A DNA stretch of 46,456 bases from Spirochaetaceae bacterium (lineage in GTDB: Bacteria; Spirochaetota; Spirochaetia; Treponematales; Treponemataceae): positions 1 to 46,456 of the forward strand of contig JAGBFB010000023.1 of NCBI GenBank assembly GCA_017936665.1, given 5' to 3'. The translations under genes and the position numbers were made by a program. The notes beneath the pieces were generated by a model that saw nothing but the letters and a program-made list of their open reading frames with translations, was not told the origin of the DNA and did not search any database. Below, one piece after another: positions 17,207 through 24,979 of the stretch; position 1 is the stretch's first letter; each line of letters opens with the position of its first letter.

Positions 17207-18319
17207 ATGGCTAAGGTTGAGCTAAAAGGCATTGGAAAAGTTTACGATGGTGGAGTACGCGCTGTTACAAACGCTAACATTATCGTAGAAGACAAAGAAT
17301 TTGTTGTTTTCGTAGGTCCATCAGGATGTGGAAAATCAACAACACTTCGTATGGTTGCCGGATTGGAAGATATTTCTGAAGGTGAACTTTATATTGATGG
17401 TAAATTGATGAACGATGTACCACCAAAAGACAGAGACATTGCAATGGTTTTCCAGAACTACGCATTGTACCCACACATGACTGTTTATGATAACATGGCT
17501 TTCGGTCTTAAAATTCGTAAGAAGGATAAAGCTGAAATTGATAGACGTGTTAAAGAAGCTGCAAATATCCTTGATATTGAAAAACTTCTTGATCGTAAAC
17601 CAAAAGCACTTTCTGGTGGACAAAGACAACGTGTTGCTGTAGGACGTGCTATTGTTCGTAATCCAAAAGTATTCTTGTTTGACGAACCTTTGTCAAACCT
17701 TGATGCTAAACTTCGTGTTCAAATGCGTGCTGAAATTTCAAACCTTCACCATCGCTTAGACGCAACAATGATTTACGTTACACACGACCAGATTGAAGCT
17801 ATGACTATGTCTGATAAAATCGTTGTAATGAAAGACGGTCTTGTACAACAAATTGGTTCACCATTGTATTTGTACAACCACCCATACAACAAATTCGTAG
17901 CAGGATTTATTGGAACACCTCCAATGAACTTCTTGTCAGTAAAAGTAATCGAAAAGGGTGGAAAACTTGTTGTTGATGAAGGTTCTTTCGATATCACACC
18001 TACAGATGAACAAGCTAAAAAACTTAAAGATTACATTGGTAAAGAAGTTTATTTTGGTATTCGTCCAGAAGATCTTATTTATCAAAAGAATGCAGCTCCA
18101 TCAAACAACTTACAGATGAAAGTTTCTGTAATTGAACCATTAGGAGCAGATACACATCTTCACTTGATGACTAAAACACAATCTGTTGTTGCTGTTACAG
18201 AACCAGAAAACAAATTCCAAATTGGAGATACAGCTAACTTCGTACCAGTTATGGAAAAAGCTAAGTTCTTTGACAAAGAAACAGAACTTAACATTTGTGA
18301 AGAAGTTAAACCAGAATAA
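17207..18319 (+). CDS. msmX: Sugar ABC importer ATPase (MsmX/UgpC/MalK type)
   Basis: This is the ATP-hydrolysing subunit that powers carbohydrate importers from the cytoplasmic face. The 370 residues have Walker A GPSGCGKST (37-45), the Q-loop VFQNYALYP, the signature LSGGQRQR (135-142), Walker B VFLFDEPLSNLD (about 155-166) and the switch His in YVTHDQIEAM. A C-terminal TOBE-type regulatory domain (about 240-370) contains the FGIRPEDL motif. It is transcribed alone, away from malEFG, and like MsmX may serve several importers. The maltodextrin system is the only one in view. Its C-ending codon bias resembles that of malE, implying high expression. A terminator lies 30 nt after the stop. Confidence 0.93.
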   Translation: MAKVELKGIGKVYDGGVRAVTNANIIVEDKEFVVFVGPSGCGKSTTLRMVAGLEDISEGELYIDGKLMNDVPPKDRDIAMVFQNYALYPHMTVYDNMAFGLKIRKKDKAEIDRRVKEAANILDIEKLLDRKPKALSGGQRQRVAVGRAIVRNPKVFLFDEPLSNLDAKLRVQMRAEISNLHHRLDATMIYVTHDQIEAMTMSDKIVVMKDGLVQQIGSPLYLYNHPYNKFVAGFIGTPPMNFLSVKVIEKGGKLVVDEGSFDITPTDEQAKKLKDYIGKEVYFGIRPEDLIYQKNAAPSNNLQMKVSVIEPLGADTHLHLMTKTQSVVAVTEPENKFQIGDTANFVPVMEKAKFFDKETELNICEEVKPE

Positions 18320-18439
18320 TCTGATAGCTTAAAAGCAAATAATAAAATAGCCCTAGAAATATTCTAGGGCTGTTTTTTTTAAATCACAAATATGAATTAA
18401 TAAGTGCTTCGATGTGGTGTAAATTTTCTTTTGATACTT
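18320..18439 (+). repeat. Direct repeat, left copy (terminator plus XRE 3' end)
   Basis: These 120 bp recur at 24861-24981 in the same orientation, with five substitutions and one inserted base. They begin right after the stop codon of the upstream plus-strand gene in both places and include the terminator hairpin. They run into the last 18 codons of the minus-strand XRE gene. Confidence 0.93.
18349..18380 (+). terminator. Terminator of msmX
   Basis: AGCCCTAGAA (18349-18358) pairs with TTCTAGGGCT (18362-18371), followed by G and eight T. The stem is symmetrical enough to work for the convergent XRE gene as well. Confidence 0.88.
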
Positions 18440-18704
18440 TATTGAGTTTTTTTACAATACGAACAACTTCACATGAAAGTTCTTCATTTTTAATAATTTT
18501 TGAGTTTTTTCCTGTAACAAGATATTCAACAGTAACGTTTAAGGCTTGGGCTATTTTTACTGCAACATCAGCTGAAGGTATAGAACTGTTTTCACGTAGA
18601 TAGTTACTTAATGAAGCCTGATTTATTCCAGTTTTTTCTGCTAAATCTTTAATCATAAAACCTTGAAAATTTAATTCTTCCCGTAAATTATCTTTAAAAC
18701 TCAT
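18384..18704 (-). CDS. XRE/Cro-CI family transcriptional regulator
   Basis: This is a 106-residue DNA-binding protein. An HTH_XRE domain covers about residues 8-63 (IKDLAEKTGINQASLSNYL, then ALNVTVEYLVTG). A short helical tail (about 85-106) may mediate dimer formation. It ends in TGA at 18384-18386. It is divergent from the large lipoprotein gene, and the 134-bp gap between them contains three matching palindromic elements, so it probably controls both genes. Its -10 (TATACT, 18716-18711) ends 6 nt before the ATG without an SD, and one operator arm overlaps that promoter, consistent with autoregulation. Its last 18 codons lie within the direct repeat and have a decayed second copy at 24926-24979. 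Confidence 0.88.
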   Translation of the reverse strand: MSFKDNLREELNFQGFMIKDLAEKTGINQASLSNYLRENSSIPSADVAVKIAQALNVTVEYLVTGKNSKIIKNEELSCEVVRIVKKLNKVSKENLHHIEALINSYL

Positions 18705-18717
18705 TTTTCAAGTATAT

Positions 18718-18787
18718 GTATATTTACAATTAAAAACTTGACTGTAAGTAAATATACTGATAGTATGATAATGTGTGTAAATTTACA
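18718..18787. promoter_or_regulatory. Divergent promoter region with three operator-like palindromic elements
   Basis: GTATATTTAC (18718-18727) and its exact inverse complement GTAAATATAC (18748-18757) form a spaced inverted repeat. The perfect palindrome TGTAAATTTACA lies at 18776-18787. All share the core GTAAAT. For the lipoprotein gene, TTGACT (18738-18743) with TAGTAT (18761-18766) or TATGAT (18764-18769) gives a promoter that encloses the second element. The first element overlaps the XRE gene's own -10 region. Confidence 0.75.
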
Positions 18788-18838
18788 TGTTTTTATAAAA
18801 ATTAGTAGATTTATAGTTTTGTTATAAAGGGGAATTTT

Positions 18839-21800
18839 ATGAAGAACTTTAGTATGTGGTTTGTTACAATTTTGTTAATTGTAAGTATGATTTTTGGAAT
18901 TGTTGGATGTAAGGAACCACCTGTTCAAATAGAGCCTCCAGTTCTTGATAATCCTAATGTTGATGTAAATCCTGATGATGATTTACCTCAAACAGGCAAT
19001 GCAGTAGAAGATACTATAGCTCCTAGTGATGTTAGTAATTTACGAGCCATAAATAAAGATTCAAGTGTATTGTTAACATGGACAGATGCTACTGATAATG
19101 ACATTTTAGGATATGAAGTAAGTTGGGATAAAGAAGCTCCTATAAATAGAGCAATTTCGTTACCAGAAAATTCTATGATGGTTGCTATCAAATCTCAAGG
19201 ATGTTACATAAGTAATTTAATAAATGGAATTGAATATGAGTTTACAGTAAAAACAGTTGATTTTTCTGGTAATAAAAGTTCAGGTTTAAAAGTAAAAATT
19301 ACTCCAACGATAATAGAAAAAACTCCTTTACAAATTGTATTAACACCTAATACTGTCGAAAAAACAAAAGAAAATGTAGAAATTACTGTACAAGTAACCA
19401 CGGATGTAAATAGTAGTGTAAAAAAAATCCTATATAAGGAAGGAGTTTTTACAAAAATAGATGAAGTTCTTAGAGGAATAGATATAACTGTAACACAAAA
19501 AATTATTGCAACAAAAAATACTACCTATACTATTGTTGCAACTGATACTGCTGGTCGCCGTGAAATTCAATGGATTACAGTTGATAATATTGATATTGTT
19601 CCTCCTGCACAAATTTCAAATTTTAAGGCTGAATATAATAGATCTAAAAAACTTATTTATGTAAATTGGGTAAATCCTACAGATGATGATTTTGTTGGAA
19701 CAATACTTACATACAAAAAAATCGGTTCAAAAGAGACGCGTATAGAATTAGATAAAAATACATCATCTTTTATAATAGAGAATATAAATTCTGATGAGAG
19801 TGGTTATTCAATAACCATATGTAGTATTGATGATTTTGGAAATACTAGTTCTATAAAAACTATATATTTAGTTGCTAATGATACCTTAAAATTGAATATA
19901 AATGCAGGTGAAGGTTGGATAGAAACTGAATCAGAGGAAAAAGTTAAATCTATTACTTTTGATTTTGAAGAAGGGGAATATATTTATAAAATACTTGAAA
20001 AATTCGATTTTGATGTATATGGTGAATTAAACGAAGAAAAAAACATATGGTATGCATATAAAGAAAATGATACATATTATGATTGGAACTATGAATTTAT
20101 CGACGCAGAAGGAAATATATTATTAGAAGAGGACTGGATATATAAAAAACTTAATGAAGATACAACATTAACGCTTTTTTATCGTAAATTAATACCTATA
20201 ACTTATAACTTAAATGGAGGAGTATCAAGAATTAATGGTTCTTCTGATGATATTATAGAATATCAATTAGAAGGTCTTGAATTAAATGAAAATTTAACTC
20301 CAGAAATTTCTGATATATACAAAGAAGGATTTTACTTACGAGGTTGGACAACTCTTCGTAATGGAGATGATTATCTTACAATATGTCCTAATTATCCAAC
20401 TACAGTTTATGCTAAATGGGAAGAACCTAAAACTTGTTCATTAATACTAAAATCTGGAGAATACTCAGGATTTTATAATTACGATACATTTTTAGGTGAT
20501 GAAATTATTTTACAATTTGAATCAGGAAAGTCTTTATCTGATGTTTTGTACGAAAATGATTTTTATTCATATATTCCTGTTAATGAAAATGAATTTTTAG
20601 GCAAGCGTTTTGGTGGTTTTATAGATTCTCAAGATAATATATATTATATGAGTTCTATGTTAACCGATTCTGTAGAACTTGAGGCCTTTACTCGAGATTT
20701 ATATCCAGAAGAATTATGTATAAATTTGAACTTTAATGGAGTAAATATTGAAGGATATGATGAATTTTGTTTCTATGAGTATGAACATTCCTACAAAGAA
20801 TTCTTAATTGAATTTGGAGAGATAATTTCTGAATATATAAAAGATGAAAATATGGAATATGTTTTTGGTGGATGGACATATACTAAAGATGGTGAAGATT
20901 TTGTTGATTCTCTTCCATGGGGAACAACTTCAACTATCTATGCAAAATGGTATTCTAAAGATTATCTATCACAGATTCTTCCTTATCAATACAGTGATGA
21001 TAATTCCAAAGTAACATTTATTTTTAGACCTAATGATTTTGGTTTAGATTGGTCAGTCAATGAAAATTATACTGTAAAATTATTATGTGAAATTACGGAT
21101 TGGAATATTTATAGCGATAAAAAAGACTTTGTTCTTTTAAAGAATCCCGATGGAACTTATTCTGTTACCTTTAATTATAATGAAATAGCTGATGGGCTTT
21201 TTTATTGGTCTGGTTTCCAGTTTGCTGTTGTAGAAAGTGGTAAGTGGTATGGTTTGCCAGAGTTTAAACCTTTTATACCTGACAGTATGACAATGAAAGA
21301 ACAAGGTGATGATGGAAGTTTTAAACTTGATCTTTTCCCTATGTCATTATCAATTGATTTAAATGGTGGAACAAGTTTTGATGGGGAAACTTCTCTAATG
21401 TCTTTTGAAATTTCTTGGGCAGAATATGATGAAAAACATTTCCATTTTATAGAATTTAATCATTGTCTTTGGGAATTAGGAGTACAAAATCCTACAAAAG
21501 AAAATCATATTTTTGCAGGATGGACTTTTACTAAGGACGGTACCGATTATGTAAGTTCAAAATATAATTATTTACCTTATGGAAATTATACTCTTTATGC
21601 TAAGTGGATAGAAGAAAAAGAATGTACTTTAACATTACAAGCTATAGAAAACTCTGAATTTGTAAATAAAGATGGAATTACATTTGATACAGATTTAATG
21701 TTTAACTTTCAAGCAGGTATGCGTTTGTATGAAGTTCTATCTTACAATGACATAAATCCTATTTATAATTCTTTAGATGATAGAGGTTATGTTTTATCTC

Positions 21801-22861
21801 ATTATGTAGATGAATATGACAATGAGTATCTTTTAGATACAATTTTAGAGAATGATGTAATGCTTTATCCTGTATTTAAACTTGTTCCAAGAGTAACTTA
21901 CAACTTTAATGGTGGTTATTTGGAAGATTATGTTGGTGATATTCTCGTTATAGATGCTTCTGATTTTGAAGTTGATATTAATGATGTTGTAAGAGATTCA
22001 TATATCTTTGCAGGTTGGACTTTAACACCAGATGGTAATGATTTTATATATGAAACAGCAGAAGATGTAACTGTTTATGCTAGATGGATTAGAGTTACAC
22101 CAGAATCTTCTACAAATGTTTACAGTTATACAGTTCCGATTTCTAAAATTTCTGAACAATGGGAAGGAAATTCTCTTAAAGCTGATTTTGCTGTAATGGT
22201 TATGACAGATAATGAAGTAAAATCTTTGACCCATGATAATATTTATAGATATAATTATGATCTTGATCATGACTTTTATAGTAAAAATTTAAATCTTAAT
22301 ACAACTAGACCTGGAAACTTCTCTATAATCGATGGTATAGCAGCAACAGTAACACAGACTGATGTAACAGTATTTGTTGATATGTCAAAATTTTATTGCG
22401 AAAATGGAACAGAAGGTAAAAAACCTTATGTAGTTGCTCTTGTAAGAGAAAATCATGCTCCAGAAGATTATTCTTATACACATTGGGGGGATACAATGAT
22501 TATGTATCCAGAGGCAGTATTTCCAACAAATTTACAACAACAAGGGGTTCCTTCTGATATGTTTACATTATCTTATGTTGCAGGAACTATGACTGATCCT
22601 GTATGGGAAGTTGCTGGTATTCCTTTAGTGGATAATTCTTTTTTACTAGAGAGTAATGAAGAAGAAATACAATTTAAATTTAATGATGGTACATGGAATT
22701 GTTCTTATGGAATTTTAGATGGTCCTGTGGAACAAGAAGGAATCTACACTTTAGGAGGAAGTGGTAATATCGTTTGTAATTTACCAGAAGGAACTTACTG
22801 TATTACTCTTGATGTTACAGAGGATTATGCTAGGGTAATAGTAGAAAAAATAGAAAATTAA
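18839..22861 (+). CDS. Large surface lipoprotein with FN3 domains and InlB-type repeats
   Basis: No enzymatic function is recognised. The 1340 residues start with a lipoprotein signal (lipobox GIVGC, Cys24) and an acidic/proline linker. FN3-like domains lie at about 60-155 and 255-345. At least four InlB/Listeria-Bacteroides repeats follow, at about 453-528, 627-705, 845-930 and 1025-1090. They are recognised by repeated F-x-GWT-x-T-x-(D/N)G-x-(D/N) and YAKW/YARW pairs. Between them, about 720-810 looks like an E-set carbohydrate-binding fold (EITDWNIYSD ... GLFYWSGFQF). The end (GGSGNIVCNLPEGTYCITLD) is also beta-sandwich-like. The start is supported by AAAGGGG. Surface adhesion or glycan binding is inferred. 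It is probably regulated by the divergent XRE gene. Confidence 0.85.
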   Translation: MKNFSMWFVTILLIVSMIFGIVGCKEPPVQIEPPVLDNPNVDVNPDDDLPQTGNAVEDTIAPSDVSNLRAINKDSSVLLTWTDATDNDILGYEVSWDKEAPINRAISLPENSMMVAIKSQGCYISNLINGIEYEFTVKTVDFSGNKSSGLKVKITPTIIEKTPLQIVLTPNTVEKTKENVEITVQVTTDVNSSVKKILYKEGVFTKIDEVLRGIDITVTQKIIATKNTTYTIVATDTAGRREIQWITVDNIDIVPPAQISNFKAEYNRSKKLIYVNWVNPTDDDFVGTILTYKKIGSKETRIELDKNTSSFIIENINSDESGYSITICSIDDFGNTSSIKTIYLVANDTLKLNINAGEGWIETESEEKVKSITFDFEEGEYIYKILEKFDFDVYGELNEEKNIWYAYKENDTYYDWNYEFIDAEGNILLEEDWIYKKLNEDTTLTLFYRKLIPITYNLNGGVSRINGSSDDIIEYQLEGLELNENLTPEISDIYKEGFYLRGWTTLRNGDDYLTICPNYPTTVYAKWEEPKTCSLILKSGEYSGFYNYDTFLGDEIILQFESGKSLSDVLYENDFYSYIPVNENEFLGKRFGGFIDSQDNIYYMSSMLTDSVELEAFTRDLYPEELCINLNFNGVNIEGYDEFCFYEYEHSYKEFLIEFGEIISEYIKDENMEYVFGGWTYTKDGEDFVDSLPWGTTSTIYAKWYSKDYLSQILPYQYSDDNSKVTFIFRPNDFGLDWSVNENYTVKLLCEITDWNIYSDKKDFVLLKNPDGTYSVTFNYNEIADGLFYWSGFQFAVVESGKWYGLPEFKPFIPDSMTMKEQGDDGSFKLDLFPMSLSIDLNGGTSFDGETSLMSFEISWAEYDEKHFHFIEFNHCLWELGVQNPTKENHIFAGWTFTKDGTDYVSSKYNYLPYGNYTLYAKWIEEKECTLTLQAIENSEFVNKDGITFDTDLMFNFQAGMRLYEVLSYNDINPIYNSLDDRGYVLSHYVDEYDNEYLLDTILENDVMLYPVFKLVPRVTYNFNGGYLEDYVGDILVIDASDFEVDINDVVRDSYIFAGWTLTPDGNDFIYETAEDVTVYARWIRVTPESSTNVYSYTVPISKISEQWEGNSLKADFAVMVMTDNEVKSLTHDNIYRYNYDLDHDFYSKNLNLNTTRPGNFSIIDGIAATVTQTDVTVFVDMSKFYCENGTEGKKPYVVALVRENHAPEDYSYTHWGDTMIMYPEAVFPTNLQQQGVPSDMFTLSYVAGTMTDPVWEVAGIPLVDNSFLLESNEEEIQFKFNDGTWNCSYGILDGPVEQEGIYTLGGSGNIVCNLPEGTYCITLDVTEDYARVIVEKIEN

Positions 22862-22869
22862 TATTTATA

Positions 22870-22909
22870 CCCGAAGCCTAGATAGAAATTTTCATGTCTA
22901 GGCTTTGGG
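22870..22909 (+). terminator. Hairpin between the two lipoprotein genes
   Basis: CCCGAAGCCTAGA (22870-22882) pairs with TCTAGGCTTTGGG (22897-22909) with one G-T pair and a 14-nt loop. The following T-tract is poor, so it may be a partial terminator or RNA stabiliser. Confidence 0.65.
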
Positions 22910-22939
22910 TTTATGTTATATGATGATGTAGGAGTTTTT

Positions 22940-24859
22940 ATGAAATCTTATTTGATAAATTCAAAATATTTTATTCTAATGATATTTTTACTTTTTATGG
23001 GGATTATATTTTTTATTGAAAGTTGTAGTAATAGTTCTTCTTTAACATCAATAAATATTAATTTAGATTTATCAAAAATATTAAAAACTTCAAGAAATCC
23101 AACAAGTCTAGAAACAAATGAATATATATTAAAAATTTATGCATATGATGCATCAAACTATAAAAAAAATGATGTAATAGAAAATCTTCCTGTATTGTCA
23201 CAAAGTCAAAGCAATGTTAATGTAAATGGTATAGTAAAATCTACTTTGGATGTTCCAATTGGATATAATGTTATCTTTATGGCTAAAATATTTTTATTTG
23301 TTGATAATTTTATAGATGACAAACCTCTTTATTCTGGAAGTAGTGAAATATTAAAAATTAAACCTATGGGAAATAAAATACATCTAAATTTGATAAAAAC
23401 GCATACTGATATAGATATTGATATAAATATTGAAGAAACACAATATTTCACTGTTACTTTTGATTCAAAAGGTGGTAATGATATAGAAAAACAAAGTGTT
23501 AAATATGGAACTAATGTTACAGAACCTTCATCTCCAACAAAACAAGGTTATGTGTTTTCAGGTTGGTATACATCAAAAGATGATGGAAAAACATTAGATA
23601 TTCTGTTTAATTTTGATACATTAATAACTAATGATATAACATTGTATGCATTGTGGATTGAAAATGAAAATACATCATACACAGTTGAGCATTATCAGCA
23701 AAATATTTTAGATAATAATTATTCTATTTTTGAAACTGAAAATAAAACAGGAATAACAGGTGAACAAACACTAGCTGAAGCAAAAAAATATGTAGGGTTT
23801 ACAGAAAAAACTTTTGAACAATTAATTATTTCACCTGATGAATCAACTGTAGTTAAGATTTATTATGATAGAAATATGTATACTGTTAGTTTTGATTCAA
23901 TGGGTAGTAATTCTATAGAAAGTCAAACTGTGAAATATGAAGGATGTGTAAAAATTCCTAATACATCACCTAATCGCGAAGAGTATGAGTTTTTAGGCTG
24001 GTATGCTAGTGATGACGATGGTAAAACTATCAGTGAAATCTCTTTTAATTTTAATACACCTATTGTTGAAAATTTAGTTTTATATGCTAAATATAAAGTT
24101 ATAGAAAAATTTATTTTCGTAGAAGGAACAACTATTAAAGATAATATAACAGCTACTGGATTTTTTGATAGTGATATATTTGTTTCAGGTACTGAAGTTA
24201 TTATACCTTCTTTTTACATAAGTGATCATGAAGTAACGCAAGGAGAATATAAAACTTATTGTAGTTATAAAAATTCATCTCCAACTTCTTCTTATGGTTT
24301 AGGTGATAATTATCCAGCTTATTATGTAAATATGTTTGATGCATTTGTGTATTGTAATAAAAGAAGTATTGCAGAGGGGCGTATGCCATGTTATACAATA
24401 AAAAATAGTACTGATCCAGAAAAATGGGGAGACCCTGTAGAAAATGAAACAGATTGGTTAAATGTTGTATGTGATTTTACTGTTAATGGTTATAGATTAC
24501 CTACCGAAGAAGAATGGGAATATGCAGCTCGAGGAGGTAACAATCTTTCTTCTTATCAATATAAATATTCAGGAAGTGATACAATTGATGAAGTTGCATT
24601 CTATTCATCAAATTCTAAAAATACAACTCATGAAGTGAAACTTAAAAAGCCAAATGAACTCGGAATATATGATATGTCAGGAAATTTATATGAATTTTGT
24701 TTTAGTATATATCCAGATATTCCTAATAATTACTGTATTCGAGGTGGAAGTATTACGAATAATGAATCATATTGTACTGTAAAGTCTAATAATTTTACTG
24801 CTCCCAATGGTACTGGTACTAGAAATTATGGATTCCGTATTGTTTATACAGCTGAATAA
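22940..24859 (+). CDS. Lipoprotein with InlB-type repeats and a C-terminal FGE-sulfatase (C-type-lectin-like) domain
   Basis: This 639-residue protein starts at the ATG at 22940, which has AGGAG 5 nt upstream. An earlier frame start at 22913 has none. The signal ends in a lipobox-like FIESC (Cys29). An N-terminal beta domain is followed by an InlB-type repeat (about 170-247) and a MucBP-like segment (about 248-315, YTVEHYQQN ... STVVKIYYDRN). A second repeat lies at about 315-388. The C-terminal 240 residues have the formylglycine-generating-enzyme fold: IPSFYISDHEVTQGEYKTYC, GYRLPTEEEWEYAARGG, GIYDMSGNLYEFC, CIRGGS and the closing NYGFRIV. In bacteria such domains are often binding modules rather than enzymes. 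In treponemes the fold is also used by DGR-diversified surface proteins. No reverse transcriptase or template repeat is in this window. Confidence 0.85.
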   Translation: MKSYLINSKYFILMIFLLFMGIIFFIESCSNSSSLTSININLDLSKILKTSRNPTSLETNEYILKIYAYDASNYKKNDVIENLPVLSQSQSNVNVNGIVKSTLDVPIGYNVIFMAKIFLFVDNFIDDKPLYSGSSEILKIKPMGNKIHLNLIKTHTDIDIDINIEETQYFTVTFDSKGGNDIEKQSVKYGTNVTEPSSPTKQGYVFSGWYTSKDDGKTLDILFNFDTLITNDITLYALWIENENTSYTVEHYQQNILDNNYSIFETENKTGITGEQTLAEAKKYVGFTEKTFEQLIISPDESTVVKIYYDRNMYTVSFDSMGSNSIESQTVKYEGCVKIPNTSPNREEYEFLGWYASDDDGKTISEISFNFNTPIVENLVLYAKYKVIEKFIFVEGTTIKDNITATGFFDSDIFVSGTEVIIPSFYISDHEVTQGEYKTYCSYKNSSPTSSYGLGDNYPAYYVNMFDAFVYCNKRSIAEGRMPCYTIKNSTDPEKWGDPVENETDWLNVVCDFTVNGYRLPTEEEWEYAARGGNNLSSYQYKYSGSDTIDEVAFYSSNSKNTTHEVKLKKPNELGIYDMSGNLYEFCFSIYPDIPNNYCIRGGSITNNESYCTVKSNNFTAPNGTGTRNYGFRIVYTAE

Positions 24860-24889
24860 ATCTGATTGCTTAAAAGCAAATAATAAAAT

Positions 24890-24921
24890 AGCCCTAGAAA
24901 TATTCTGGGGCTGTTTTGTTT
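24890..24921 (+). terminator. Terminator after the FGE-domain lipoprotein
   Basis: AGCCCTAGAA (24890-24899) pairs with TTCTGGGGCT (24903-24912), one A-T pair of the left copy being replaced by G-T. A G interrupts the T-tract that follows. Confidence 0.8.
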
Positions 24922-24925
24922 TAAA

Positions 24926-24979
24926 TCACAAATATGAATCAATAAGTGCTTCGATGTGGTGAAAATTTTCTTTTAATAC
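24926..24979 (-). pseudogene. Remnant of an XRE regulator gene (last 17 codons and stop)
   Basis: Read on the minus strand in the frame of the XRE gene this gives VLKENFHHIEALIDSYL and then TGA. The intact gene ends VSKENLHHIEALINSYL with TGA. The three amino-acid differences show it derives from a paralogous, diverged gene copy rather than a fresh duplicate. There is no start, and upstream sequence is replaced by the uridine kinase-like gene, whose TAA stop lies inside the remnant. Confidence 0.85.
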
